NCBI RefSeq assembly: GCF_001577265.1
Contig: NZ_CP014517.1
Location: 1,107,001 to 1,171,000, forward strand
Direction of reading: 5' to 3'
DNA length: 64,000 nucleotides
Source of the DNA: Variovorax sp. PAMC 28711
GTDB lineage: Bacteria; Pseudomonadota; Gammaproteobacteria; Burkholderiales; Burkholderiaceae_C
Below the pieces are notes generated by a model. That model saw nothing but the letters and a program-made list of their open reading frames with translations, did not search any database and had not been told where the DNA came from. Each line of letters starts with the position of its first letter. Position 1 is the stretch's first letter. Below are positions 17,559-29,120 of this stretch, piece after piece. The position numbers and the translations under genes are program-made.

Positions 17559-17600
17559 ACCTGAAACAGCCAGCCGATCAAGCAAGCAAGCGGACCCTTC

Positions 17601-18461
17601 ATGAGCATCGTTATCTTTGACGGAGTGGCCTACGGCATGCTCCTTTTTCTCATCGGGGTGGGCTTGTCCATCACGATGGGGCTCATGAACTTCGTCAACC
17701 TCGCGCATGGCAGTTTCGCCATGGTCGGTGGCTATGCCGCCAGCGTGCTGATGAACCGCTTCGGCGTGGGATTCTTCCCGTCATTGGCCGCGGCCTTCGT
17801 GGCCGCTGCGCTGATCGGTGCGGTGCTGGAGTTCTTTTTCTATCGGCGGCTCTACCGCGCGCATCCGCTCGACCAGGTGCTGCTGTCGATCGGCATCGTG
17901 TTCGTGTCGGTGGCCGCGTTCACGTATTTTTTCGGCCCGACGATGCAGGCCTTCGCGCTGCCGCCGATGCTCGATGGCCGCATCGACCTCTTCGGCCTTG
18001 AAGTCGGCCGCTACCGGCTGTTCCTGATCTTCTGCGGCGTCGTCGTGCTGGCCGCGCTGCTGCTCGGCCTCGGCAAGACGCGCTACGGCGCGATGGTGCG
18101 TGCGGCGGTCGACAACCAGCGCGTGGCGGCGGGCACCGGCATCAACGTGCAGCGGCTGTTCCTGCTGACCTTCTCGCTGGGCTGCGGCCTGGCCGGACTC
18201 GGCGGTGCGTTGAGCCTCGGCATGTTGGGGCTGGAGCCGACGTTCCCGCTCAAGTACCTCGTGTACTTCCTCATCGTGGTGTGCGTCGGCGGTGCCGGCA
18301 CCATCACCGGGCCTTTCGTGGCCGCGCTGCTGGTGGGCATCGTCGACATGGCGGGCAAGTACTACTACCCCCAGGCCGGCGCGTTCCTCATCTACATCGT
18401 GATGATCGTCATGCTGCTGCTGCGGCCCAACGGAATCATTCCCCGCAAAGGCATCGCATGA
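17601..18461 (+). CDS. livH: Liv-type ABC transporter permease (LivH family)
   Basis: An inner-membrane permease of the HAAT importer. It is 286 aa with about eight hydrophobic helices. Typical LivH features are GVGLSITMGLMNFVNLAHGSF at the N-terminus, the conserved GAVLEFFFYRRLYR segment, and an EAA-type loop region around residues 165-190. The stop overlaps the livM start (ATGA). It follows the binding-protein gene by 42 nt. Confidence 0.94.
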   Translation: MSIVIFDGVAYGMLLFLIGVGLSITMGLMNFVNLAHGSFAMVGGYAASVLMNRFGVGFFPSLAAAFVAAALIGAVLEFFFYRRLYRAHPLDQVLLSIGIVFVSVAAFTYFFGPTMQAFALPPMLDGRIDLFGLEVGRYRLFLIFCGVVVLAALLLGLGKTRYGAMVRAAVDNQRVAAGTGINVQRLFLLTFSLGCGLAGLGGALSLGMLGLEPTFPLKYLVYFLIVVCVGGAGTITGPFVAALLVGIVDMAGKYYYPQAGAFLIYIVMIVMLLLRPNGIIPRKGIA

Positions 18462-19420
18462 AGACGATTGCCCTTTCTCCGGCGCGCCTGCGTGCCGTCG
18501 AGCTGCTGTTCTGGCTGGTGCTGGCATCGAGCTTCTTCCTGCTGCCCGACAAGCTCACGCTGATGAGCCAGATCCTGATCTTCGGCCTGTTCGCGGTGTC
18601 GCTCGACATGGCACTCGGCTACGCGGGCATCCTCACCGTCGGCCACGCGGCCTTCTTCGGCGCCGGGGCTTACGCGGCCGGCCTGCTGGCCAAGCACGGC
18701 TGGGCCGAACCGTTCAGCGGCCTGCTGTTCGCGCTGCTCGTGTGCGTGGCCCTCGGCTACGTGCTGAGCTACCTGGTGGTGCGCGGTGCCGACCTCACGC
18801 GGCTGATGATCACCATCGGCGTGTGCGTGCTGCTGGCCGAGCTCGCCAACCGGCTCTCGGGCATCACCGGCGGCACCGACGGCCTGCAGGGCGTGGTGAT
18901 CTCGCCGGTGCTCGGCCTGTTCGACTTCGACCTCTATGGCAAGACGGCCTTCTGCTACGCGTTCGGCGTGGTGCTGGTCATGTTCCTCGGCGTGCGGCTG
19001 ATCCTGCGCTCGCCCTTCGGACTCACGCTGCGCGGCATCCACGACAACCGCAAACGCATGCTCGCGATCGGCTCGCCGGTTGCGTCGCGCCTGCGCATGG
19101 CCTACGCGCTGTCGGCCGGCGTGGCCGGTGTCGCGGGCGCGCTGCTGGCGCAGACCACGCAGTTCGTCGGCATCGAGTCGATCGGCTTCAACCGCTCCGC
19201 CGAGGTGCTGATCATCCTGGTGCTCGGCGGCACCGGCCGGCTCTACGGCGGCATGATCGGCGCCATCGTCTACATGCTGGTGCACGACGCGTTCGCCGAC
19301 ATGAACCCCCAGTACTGGATGTTCTGGCTCGGCATCTTCCTGATCGCGGCCGTCATGGTGGGACGCGGCGGCATCATGGGCGCGCTGTCGCGCCTGTTCA
19401 AGACCGGAAAGCCGTCATGA
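18458..19420 (+). CDS. livM: Liv-type ABC transporter permease (LivM family)
   Basis: The second permease of the importer, 320 aa with about nine hydrophobic segments. The family signature ALGYAGILTVGHAAFFGAGAY lies near residues 50-70. FGLTLRGIHDNRKRMLAIG is the cytoplasmic coupling loop. The ATG start overlaps the livH stop by 4 nt, and the stop overlaps livG in the same way. Confidence 0.94.
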   Translation: MKTIALSPARLRAVELLFWLVLASSFFLLPDKLTLMSQILIFGLFAVSLDMALGYAGILTVGHAAFFGAGAYAAGLLAKHGWAEPFSGLLFALLVCVALGYVLSYLVVRGADLTRLMITIGVCVLLAELANRLSGITGGTDGLQGVVISPVLGLFDFDLYGKTAFCYAFGVVLVMFLGVRLILRSPFGLTLRGIHDNRKRMLAIGSPVASRLRMAYALSAGVAGVAGALLAQTTQFVGIESIGFNRSAEVLIILVLGGTGRLYGGMIGAIVYMLVHDAFADMNPQYWMFWLGIFLIAAVMVGRGGIMGALSRLFKTGKPS

Positions 19421-20190
19421 GCGCCGCCAATTCCCTTACCACCGGCGCGGCGCTTCACACGCGCGGTCTCGGCATTTCCTTCGGCGCCTTTCGCGCGGTG
19501 AGCGACGTCAACCTGTCGCTCGAACCCGGTGCACGCCAGGCACTCATCGGTCCCAACGGTGCGGGCAAGACGACGCTCATCAACCTGCTCACGGGCGTGT
19601 TCAAGCCAACCGCCGGCACCATCACGATGGGCGGCCAGGACATCACGTCACTGTCGGCCGACAAGCGCGCCCGCATGGGCCTGGCGCGCACCTTCCAGAT
19701 CAACACGCTGTTCCCGAGCCTCACGCCGCTGCTGTCGGTGGTGCTGGCGATCAGCGAGCGCGAAGGGCTGGGGGCGGTGTGGTGGCGACCGCTGGTGCGC
19801 AGCACCCGCGTGTTCGACGAAGCGCATGCGCTGCTCGGCCGCCTGAAGCTCGATGCGCTGGCCGATGTGCCGGTAGCGGAGCTGGCGTACGGCAAGCAGC
19901 GGCTGCTGGAGATCGCATTGGCGATGGCGGCCAAACCGCGCATCCTGCTGCTCGACGAGCCCGCAGCCGGTGTGCCGGAGGACGAGAGCGGCGAACTCTT
20001 CGAAGTCATCGCCGAACTGCCGCAGGACATCAGCGTGCTGTTCATCGAACACGACATGAAGCTGGTGTTCCGTTTTTCGCGCCGCATCTCGGTGCTGGTG
20101 GCCGGTCAGATCCTGACCGAAGGCACGCCGGCCGAGATCGGCGCCGACCCGCGCGTGCGCGAGGTTTATCTGGGAGCCGCCCATGTCTGA
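19417..20190 (+). CDS. livG: Liv-type ABC transporter ATPase (LivG family)
   Basis: One of two ATP-binding subunits. It is 257 aa. Walker A is GPNGAGKTT near residues 45-53, and Walker B is ILLLDEPAAG. The ABC signature is replaced by LAYGKQRLLEIA, as is usual in LivG proteins. The switch His is in FIEHDMKLVF. The ATG start overlaps livM by 4 nt, and the end overlaps livF by 8 nt. Confidence 0.94.
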   Translation: MSAANSLTTGAALHTRGLGISFGAFRAVSDVNLSLEPGARQALIGPNGAGKTTLINLLTGVFKPTAGTITMGGQDITSLSADKRARMGLARTFQINTLFPSLTPLLSVVLAISEREGLGAVWWRPLVRSTRVFDEAHALLGRLKLDALADVPVAELAYGKQRLLEIALAMAAKPRILLLDEPAAGVPEDESGELFEVIAELPQDISVLFIEHDMKLVFRFSRRISVLVAGQILTEGTPAEIGADPRVREVYLGAAHV

Positions 20191-20908
20191 ACTGCTCGCT
20201 TTCGACCAGCTGATCGCGGGCTACGGCAACGCGGTCGTGCTCAACCGCCTCGGCTTCACGCTGCAGCAAGGCGAGAGCCTCGCCATCCTCGGGCGCAATG
20301 GCGTCGGCAAGACCACATTGCTCGAAACGTTGATGGGCAATACGCGCGTGATGCAAGGCGCCATCCGCTGGTGCGGCGAAGACATCACGCGCTGGCCGTC
20401 GCATCGCCGTGTGCGCGCGGGCCTCGGCTGGGTGCCGCAGGAGCGAGAAATTTTCCCGTCGCTCACGGTCGAGGAAAACCTGACGGTGATCGCACGATCC
20501 GGCGCCTGGAACCTGAAGCGCGTCTACGAATTCTTTCCGCGCCTGGAAGAACGTCGCGGCAACTACGGCAACCAGTTGTCGGGCGGCGAACAGCAGATGC
20601 TGGCCATCGGCCGCGCGCTCATGACCAACCCGAAATTGCTGCTGCTCGACGAGCCGATGGAAGGCCTGGCGCCGATCGTTGTCGAAGAGCTCGCCGCCTC
20701 GATCCGCCGGCTGTGCGAGAGCGAAGGCCTGGCGTCGATCGTGGTCGAGCAGCACCCGGTGCTGGCGCTCGAGATGACGCACCAGGCCATCGTGCTGGAA
20801 CGCGGTACGGTCGTGCACGCCGGCACGAGCGCTGCGCTGGCTGCGGACACGGCGCTGCTCGAAAGCCTGCTGGGCGTCGGCATCGCCGAAGTCCCGGACG
20901 ACGTCTGA
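20183..20908 (+). CDS. livF: Liv-type ABC transporter ATPase (LivF family)
   Basis: The second ATP-binding subunit, 241 aa. Walker A is GRNGVGKTT, the signature is LSGGEQQMLAIGRAL, Walker B is LLLLDEPMEGLAP and the switch His is in VVEQHPVLAL. It closes the five-gene operon and is convergent with the TonB receptor gene after 28 nt. I see no terminator in that short gap. Confidence 0.94.
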   Translation: MSELLAFDQLIAGYGNAVVLNRLGFTLQQGESLAILGRNGVGKTTLLETLMGNTRVMQGAIRWCGEDITRWPSHRRVRAGLGWVPQEREIFPSLTVEENLTVIARSGAWNLKRVYEFFPRLEERRGNYGNQLSGGEQQMLAIGRALMTNPKLLLLDEPMEGLAPIVVEELAASIRRLCESEGLASIVVEQHPVLALEMTHQAIVLERGTVVHAGTSAALAADTALLESLLGVGIAEVPDDV

Positions 20909-20936
20909 AGGCGCTCGTCGTGCGCCAGGCTGCCGC

Positions 20937-23060
20937 TCAAAAACGGTAGGTGCCGCCCAGGCCCACCGTCCAGTTGCGCCCCAACGCCGGCTCGTAGTAC
21001 CGCGCATTGCTTTCGTTCACGATGACCGAGCCGGCGTAGCGCCGGTCGAACAGGTTGTCGATGCGCGCAAAGGCGTTCAGCTCCCAGCGTTCCCAGCGCT
21101 TGACGTAGCCCGCGTGGAGGGCCGCCACCGCGTAGCCCGCGGCCCGGGCGGTGTTCACGTCGTTGGCCTGGATGCGACCGAGGGCGCGCAGCTCCGCGCC
21201 GGCGCGCCAGCCTTCGGGCGGCACCCAGCCGAACGCCGCGAACAGCGATTGCTGCGCGATGCCCGGGATGCGGTTGCCCGCCGCGACCGTGTTGCGCGTG
21301 GCGCAGGGCGCTGGCGAACAGAACCCGTCGCGGTAGCGCGCATCGAGCCAGGTGTAGGCCAGCTGCGTGCGCCAGTGGTTCGCCGTCTCGTGCAGCCACG
21401 CCGCCTCGAAGCCGTCGCGCCGGGTGCGGCCGGCGTTCTGGAAGGTCGCGCGTCCGCCGATGTTCGTGTTGGTCACGATCTCGTCGCGCGTTGCGGTGCG
21501 AAACAGCGCCGCGGTGAGCAGCCCGCCGGCCACGCGCGCTTTCGCGCCCACTTCGACGCTGTCGTTCACCGAAGGCTGCAGCGCGAAGTTGAGCCCGCTC
21601 TGGCCGCCGGCGCGGTACGACAGCTCGTTGAGCGTCGGCGTCTCGAAGCCACGGCCAGCCGAGGTGTAGAGCGCGATATCGGGCGTGGCCTGATAGCGTA
21701 ACGACGCGACCGGCAGCGTGCGGCTGTAGCGCGCACTGCCGCTGTCGTTGCCGTTGGCGCCGACAAGGTAGCGATCCTGCGAATCGAAGTGCACGCTGCT
21801 GCGGCGCACGCCCGCTTCCACGGTCCAGCGTTCGGTGAGGCGCCACGTCGCCTGCGCGTAGGGGTCGAGGTTCCAGACCGTGTTGCGCTCGTCGCGGCGC
21901 AGCCGACCCTGCACACCGAGCAGCGGCGCGGCGACACGACCGAGGTAGTTCTCGTAGCCGGTGCGCGCCTCGCGCAGGCTGTCGTAGGCCAGGCCGGCGA
22001 CCAGGTCGAACGGCCGGTCGGCGAGTTGCAACCGCCCGCTCCAGCGCACGTCGATGCCGCCATAACGGCGTTCGAGGTCGATCACGCCACCGGCCTGCAA
22101 GGCATTGAGCTGGGCGGCGGGCGGAATCGCCTGGTACTGCGTGGTGCGGCGCTCGCCGGTGTAGAGCATCACGCGCAGGTCATTGTTCGCATCGATGCGC
22201 CGCTCGTACAGGAGGCCGAGCTGCGTCTGGTCGACCGTCTTGCGCGTGTCGTACTGCACCGCGAGCGGCGCACTGCGCGGGGCGAGCGCATATTGATCGG
22301 CGGTGAGACCGAGCGGGTCTTGCGCCTTCAGGTGCACGCTGTTGACCACGAGGGTGAGCCGGTCGCCGTTGTCGAGCGCGATGCCGAGCTTGCCGTTCGC
22401 GATGTCGCGCGTGGCGGCGCTGTGGTCGCGCCAGCCGTCGGTGGTGAAGTGGCTGCCGCTCAGCAGGTAGTCGACCGCGCCCGAGGCGCCGCCGAGCTTC
22501 AGGCTCTGGCGCAGCACGCCGTTGCTGCCGGCCGCGAACGAATAGCGCAGTTGCGGCGCGCCCTCCCCGCTTTCGGTGAAGACTTGCATGACGCCACCCG
22601 ACGAGTTGCCGTAGAGCGCCGAGAACGGCCCGCGCAGCACTTCCACGCGGTCGGCCGAGCCGATGTCGATGTTCGAGGTCTGGCCCTGCCCGTCGGGCAG
22701 GGTCGCGGGGATGCCGTCCACGTAGATGCGGACGCCGCGCACGCCGAAGGTCGAGCGGGCGCCGAAACCGCGCACCGACAACTGCAGGTCCTGCGCGTAG
22801 TTCTGCCGGTTCTGCACCTGCAGGCCGGGCACCGACGCGAGGCTTTCCGAGAGGTTGACCTGCAGGTTGCCGTCACGCAGTTGCGCGCCGTCGACGCGAT
22901 CGACCGAGCCCGCCACGTCGAACGCCGACCCGGTGCCGCGCGGCGTCGAGACGGTGATGGCCGGCAGCGTGGGCGCCTCTTGCGCGACGACGGTTTGCGC
23001 GTGGGCCGCGCCGCCCATGGCAGCCGCAGCGAGAACGACCGGGGCGAGCATGTGATTCAT
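20937..23060 (-). CDS. pqqU: TonB-dependent outer-membrane receptor, PqqU/YncD family
   Basis: A 22-stranded TonB-dependent receptor of 707 aa. The signal peptide is about residues 1-21, followed by a TonB-box-like LPAITVS, a plug domain and a barrel ending in Phe. The plug holds NLSESL, VPGLQVQNRQNYAQDLQLS and PDGQGQTSNID, and the barrel holds GYENY, RGFETPTLNELSYRA and VIVNESNARYYEP. To my memory these match Escherichia coli YncD (PqqU) almost word for word; that protein imports pyrroloquinoline quinone. Nothing next to it concerns PQQ, so the assignment rests on similarity. M4 is an alternative start. Confidence 0.82.
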   Translation of the reverse strand: MNHMLAPVVLAAAAMGGAAHAQTVVAQEAPTLPAITVSTPRGTGSAFDVAGSVDRVDGAQLRDGNLQVNLSESLASVPGLQVQNRQNYAQDLQLSVRGFGARSTFGVRGVRIYVDGIPATLPDGQGQTSNIDIGSADRVEVLRGPFSALYGNSSGGVMQVFTESGEGAPQLRYSFAAGSNGVLRQSLKLGGASGAVDYLLSGSHFTTDGWRDHSAATRDIANGKLGIALDNGDRLTLVVNSVHLKAQDPLGLTADQYALAPRSAPLAVQYDTRKTVDQTQLGLLYERRIDANNDLRVMLYTGERRTTQYQAIPPAAQLNALQAGGVIDLERRYGGIDVRWSGRLQLADRPFDLVAGLAYDSLREARTGYENYLGRVAAPLLGVQGRLRRDERNTVWNLDPYAQATWRLTERWTVEAGVRRSSVHFDSQDRYLVGANGNDSGSARYSRTLPVASLRYQATPDIALYTSAGRGFETPTLNELSYRAGGQSGLNFALQPSVNDSVEVGAKARVAGGLLTAALFRTATRDEIVTNTNIGGRATFQNAGRTRRDGFEAAWLHETANHWRTQLAYTWLDARYRDGFCSPAPCATRNTVAAGNRIPGIAQQSLFAAFGWVPPEGWRAGAELRALGRIQANDVNTARAAGYAVAALHAGYVKRWERWELNAFARIDNLFDRRYAGSVIVNESNARYYEPALGRNWTVGLGGTYRF

Positions 23061-23112
23061 CCGGTGGATTCTGCGTGGGCATTCCGCGATGCCGCGTCAG
23101 CCAACGGCGGGA

Positions 23113-24033
<921 letters not shown>

Positions 24034-24051
24034 GCCGCCCCGCGCGACCCA

Positions 24052-24483
24052 CTAGGCGGTCGGCACCGCCGCGTGCGCCGAAGCGCCGGCCCAGGCAAGC
24101 CACAGTGCCAGCGCCAGCCAGCCGCAGGCCAGCGCCGCGCGCCGTTGCGCGTCGTGCACGTGGTCGGCGTATTCGCGCTCGAGCGGCGCATCGAACCGGA
24201 GCCGCGGAAAACCCGCCATGAGCTGGCGCGCGTAGGGGCTCGCGGCGGCTTCGCCCTGCAGCACCCGCCGGTCGAAGCGCAGGCGCGCCTTGCGGTCGGG
24301 CTGTCGGGCTTCGCGTTCCTCGATCCAGTGCGAGCGCGGGCCATAGAGCTCGTTGGCCGTCCTGACGATGATCTCCAGATCGCGACGGATTTCGGCCGAC
24401 GTGCGGGTCCACCGCGCGTGGGTCTCTATCTCGTGCTCGGCATGAGAGACACGGTCCTTCCAACGGAGCCGGATTTCGCGCAT
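24052..24483 (-). pseudogene. N-terminal fragment of the interrupted GGDEF membrane protein
   Basis: 143 codons in the same reading frame as the downstream GGDEF part, ended by TAG at 24052-24054. The first ~110 residues are soluble, charged and rich in Arg and Glu; a hydrophobic helix (ALACGWLALALWLAWAG) follows at about residues 118-135 and would be the first of the membrane bundle. Codons after the stop (Trp-Val-Ala-Arg-Gly-Gly) continue the frame smoothly. Restoring one sense codon, for example CAG or TGG, would give one protein of roughly 456 aa. I do not recognise the soluble segment. Confidence 0.6.
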
Positions 24484-24643
24484 GCGCCGGTCGGGCCTAA
24501 GCGATCACGCGCGGAGCGGTGTGGCTGGAAACACAGACTTTCATGATTGTCAAAAACTTCAAAGGGGGCGGAGTTTAGCCACGGCCGGTGCGCGAAAAAG
24601 GCGCCGCCGGTCAAAAAGAGGCGCCAAGTGCGCACCTGGTCAC

Positions 24644-25435
24644 TTATTCGACCACGCGACCCCATGGCGGCATCGCCTCGAACGCGCCGATCCACGCCGG
24701 CACCGCGTCGGGCGCCAGCGGTTTGGCGATGCCGTAGCCCTGCCCCAGGGTGCAGCCGAGCGCCATCAGCGCGTGACCGTGCGCCACCGACTCGACCCCT
24801 TCGGCAATGGTCCGCAAGCCGAGGCCTTCGGCCATGACGAGGATGCCTTTCACGATGGCGCGATCGGCCTCGTTCTGGAGCAGCCCGCGCACGAAGCTCT
24901 GGTCGAGCTTGAGCGAGGCCACCGGCAACTGGCGCAGGTACGTCAGCGACGAATAGCCGGTGCCGAAGTCATCCAGCGCGACCGGCACGCCGAGCGCGGC
25001 GCACCGGCCAATCGACTGCACCACGGCACTGGCGTCGGTGATGGCCGTGGTCTCCAGCACTTCCAGTTCGAGCACGCCGCGTTGCAGCAGCGGATAACGC
25101 GCGAGATGCGCTTCGAGCCGCGCCGCGAAATCGGAACACAGAAGATCGCGCGGGCTGATGTTCACGCTGACCGAGGTCGTCACGCCACCCCGGTGCCAAA
25201 CGTCCACCTGACGCAGCGCCTCGCCGATGGCCCAGTCGGCCAGCGCCTCGACGACCTCGTCCTCTGCGATCGACGGGATGAAGGCGTCCGGCTGCAGCAG
25301 GCCGTGCGTCGGATGGTCCCAGCGGATCAGCGCCTCGAAGCCGATGACGGTGCCGCCGCGCATGTCGACTTTCGGCTGGTAGGCCAGCCGGAACTCGCCC
25401 GCCGCGAGGCCGGTGCGGATGCGCTGCGCTGTCAC
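24644..25435 (-). CDS. EAL-domain c-di-GMP phosphodiesterase
   Basis: A 263-aa stand-alone EAL domain, predicted to hydrolyse c-di-GMP to pGpG. It begins with GTG, which overlaps the stop of the PAS-GGDEF gene (GTGA). Conserved residues are present: EAL at 34-36 within FEALIRW, NISPRDL, the LEVLET glutamate, LDDFGTGYSSL, LKLDQSF, AEGVES and GQGYGIAKPL. All metal and catalytic positions I can identify are kept, so it should be active. The upstream GGDEF protein ends exactly where a fused GGDEF-EAL protein would have its linker, so this may be a split bifunctional enzyme. Confidence 0.88.
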   Translation of the reverse strand: MTAQRIRTGLAAGEFRLAYQPKVDMRGGTVIGFEALIRWDHPTHGLLQPDAFIPSIAEDEVVEALADWAIGEALRQVDVWHRGGVTTSVSVNISPRDLLCSDFAARLEAHLARYPLLQRGVLELEVLETTAITDASAVVQSIGRCAALGVPVALDDFGTGYSSLTYLRQLPVASLKLDQSFVRGLLQNEADRAIVKGILVMAEGLGLRTIAEGVESVAHGHALMALGCTLGQGYGIAKPLAPDAVPAWIGAFEAMPPWGRVVE

Positions 25436-26898
25436 GGGGCGCCGTCCCGCGCAGCGTAATGGCGCGCCTTGTCGTCGTACATCGCGCGGTCGGCGCGCAC
25501 CACCGCGGCGTCGAGCGATTCGCCGGCGGCGCAGGTGGCGATGCCGATCGACACGCTGAGGACATGCCCGCTCTGGCCCGCATGGAACTGGTTGTTGAGC
25601 TCGAACATCGACAGGATGCGGTCGCGCATCGCCTGGGCGCCGCGTTCGTCGGTCATCGGCAGCAGCACCGAGAACTCGTCGCCGCCGATGCGCGCCGGCC
25701 AGCCCGGCGACTCGACCGCTTTCGCCAGCACATCGCCCACGCGCCTCAGCAACGCATCGCCGGCGGCGTGGCCCAGCTCGTCGTTGATCGGCTTCAGGCC
25801 GTTCAGGTCGATCGTGAGGATCGACACCGGCCACGGCCCCTTGCGCGAGAGCCGGTTCAGCTCCTCGGTGTAGAACGAGCGGTTGCACAGACGCGTGAGC
25901 ACATCGTGCTTGCCGAGGTATTCGAGGTACGCCTCGGCTTTCTTGCGCGCCGTGATGTCGACCAGCGACACGAGCACCAGGTCCCAGTTCTCCAGGTGGT
26001 CCTCCAGCACGGCGAACTGCATGTGGATGTTGATGAGATCGCCGTGCAGCGAGTAATTGATCACCTCGCGCTGCTGCAAGGTCTTGCCGTTCCAAAGGTC
26101 CTGCAACTGGTCTGCGAAGGAGTCGTGCATCTCGTCGCGAAACACCTTCGTGAGGTCGTGCAGCAGCGTCGGCGTATCGTCCGCGCCGAACATGCGCAGC
26201 GTCTCGCGGTTCACGTCGATCACCCGGATTTCCTGCATGCAGCGCATCACGAACTCCGGGTGCACCTTGATGAAGGTGGCGAAGTCGGTGATGCCGCGCT
26301 GGCGGATGTCGTCGAGCAGCCCCTTGACCGCGCTGAAATCTTCCACCCAGAGCGACACCGGCGAGCGCTCGAACAGGCCCCGCGCGTAGCGCTCGCTTTC
26401 GGCGCGCTCCCGGGCCGCAGCCACGCGGGCGCTGACGTCGTGCAGCGACACCAGCACGCGGTCCCAGGCGGACTCGTGGCCCGGCAGGACGCGCACCTGC
26501 AACTGCACATCGAGCCGGCGGCCGTCCAGCGTGTAGTTGACCGTCTGGTTGCTGAAATCGAGCTGCCCCGACCAGAGCTGGTCGAGCTCGTAGCGGACCG
26601 ATTGCGACATGTCATCGCGAAAGACGACATCGAGCGCGGCCAGCAGCGCCGGCTGGCTGTCGGCGCCGAACAGCGTGAGGGTGCGCTGGTTCACGCGCAG
26701 CACCTTGAACTGCGCGATGCAGGCCGCGATTCGGCTCGGGTCGGCGGCCAGGTGCGCGGCCAGATCGATGACGCCCTCCGCGCGCCAGGCGTCGAAAAGG
26801 CGTTTCAGCCCGCTGTAATCTTCGAGCCAGAGCGAGACCGGCGCGAGATCGAACATCGACTCGAAATCGGTGGTGGGCGACGGGGTGGGATGCAGCAT
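25432..26898 (-). CDS. Tandem PAS-like GGDEF diguanylate cyclase
   Basis: 488 aa. Two homologous ~150-residue PAS-like modules (about 12-165 and 175-325) share the pattern PVSLW-x-ED-x-S-x-x-K and VNRxTLxxFGAD. A GGDEF domain follows (about 330-485) with an intact GGDEF at 405-409 and IDLNGLKPINDELGHAAGD upstream. No RxxD inhibitory site precedes it. No membrane segment is visible, so it is a cytoplasmic sensor-cyclase predicted to make c-di-GMP. A start seven codons upstream (26919) is possible. It overlaps the EAL gene by 4 nt, so synthesis and breakdown are probably co-expressed. Confidence 0.88.
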   Translation of the reverse strand: MLHPTPSPTTDFESMFDLAPVSLWLEDYSGLKRLFDAWRAEGVIDLAAHLAADPSRIAACIAQFKVLRVNQRTLTLFGADSQPALLAALDVVFRDDMSQSVRYELDQLWSGQLDFSNQTVNYTLDGRRLDVQLQVRVLPGHESAWDRVLVSLHDVSARVAAARERAESERYARGLFERSPVSLWVEDFSAVKGLLDDIRQRGITDFATFIKVHPEFVMRCMQEIRVIDVNRETLRMFGADDTPTLLHDLTKVFRDEMHDSFADQLQDLWNGKTLQQREVINYSLHGDLINIHMQFAVLEDHLENWDLVLVSLVDITARKKAEAYLEYLGKHDVLTRLCNRSFYTEELNRLSRKGPWPVSILTIDLNGLKPINDELGHAAGDALLRRVGDVLAKAVESPGWPARIGGDEFSVLLPMTDERGAQAMRDRILSMFELNNQFHAGQSGHVLSVSIGIATCAAGESLDAAVVRADRAMYDDKARHYAARDGAP

Positions 26899-26938
26899 CC
26901 GGACACATTGTCCACACATCGCCGGGCGGGCTTTGCCC

Positions 26939-26966
26939 TTGAAACCCCGCCAAATGCCCTTATCAT
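26939..26966 (+). promoter_or_regulatory. groESL promoter
   Basis: TTGAAA (26939-26944) and TATCAT (26961-26966) are 16 nt apart, a good sigma-70 match. CTTGAAA followed by CCCTTATC also resembles a heat-shock sigma-32 promoter, so both holoenzymes may use it. The CIRCE operator begins at the last base of the -10. Confidence 0.7.
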
Positions 26967-26992
26967 TAGCACTCGCTGAGGTTGAGTGCTAA
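26966..26992. promoter_or_regulatory. CIRCE operator (HrcA binding site)
   Basis: A perfect CIRCE element: TTAGCACTC, a 9-nt spacer, then GAGTGCTAA. HrcA binds this inverted repeat and represses groESL at normal temperature. Its position over the transcription start fits direct blocking of RNA polymerase. Confidence 0.97.
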
Positions 26993-27075
26993 CAAGTGCC
27001 GCCTCCAGTCGATGGGGAGCCGGTCTTTCAGGCCGACGCCCCGGAACCAACCCCCGTTTCTATTCAGGAGATGCA

Positions 27076-27366
27076 ATGAAACTTCGTCCTTTGGCCGATC
27101 GCGTGATCGTCAAGCGCATTGACAGCGAAACCAAGACCGCCTCCGGCATCGTCATCCCCGACGCCGCCGCCGAAAAGCCCGACCAGGGTGAAGTCCTGGC
27201 CGTGGGCCCGGGCAAGAAGACCGACAAGGGCGACCTGATCGCCATGAACGTCAAGGTCGGTGACCGCGTTCTGTTCGGCAAGTACTCGGGCCAGACCGTC
27301 AAGGTCGACGGCGACGAGCTGCTGGTCATGAAGGAAGACGACCTGTTCGCAGTCGTCGAGAAGTAA
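27076..27366 (+). CDS. groES: Co-chaperonin GroES
   Basis: The heptameric 10-kDa lid of the GroEL folding chamber, 96 aa. The N-terminus is [15 protein letters not shown]; the mobile loop ([12 protein letters not shown]) lies at about residues 16-33 and the roof loop is near residue 50. The start is set by a CAGGAG ribosome site 5 nt upstream; an earlier in-frame ATG at 26986 lies inside the CIRCE element and is rejected. It is followed by groEL after 45 nt. Confidence 0.98.
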   Translation: MKLRPLADRVIVKRIDSETKTASGIVIPDAAAEKPDQGEVLAVGPGKKTDKGDLIAMNVKVGDRVLFGKYSGQTVKVDGDELLVMKEDDLFAVVEK

Positions 27367-27396
27367 TCCACTTCTCCTCATCCCCCAATCAACTGA

Positions 27397-29064
<1,668 letters not shown>

Positions 29065-29120
29065 TTCCCGGCATCACCTGCGGACCGGCGAAGCCGGATC
29101 CGCGGTGATTTGCGAACAAG

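Noticed and set aside
24603..24625. Possible terminator with GGCGCC repeats after the EAL-domain region
   Set aside because: The GGCGCC copies are self-complementary, but the stem is short and no T run follows on either strand, and the EAL gene stops just downstream.
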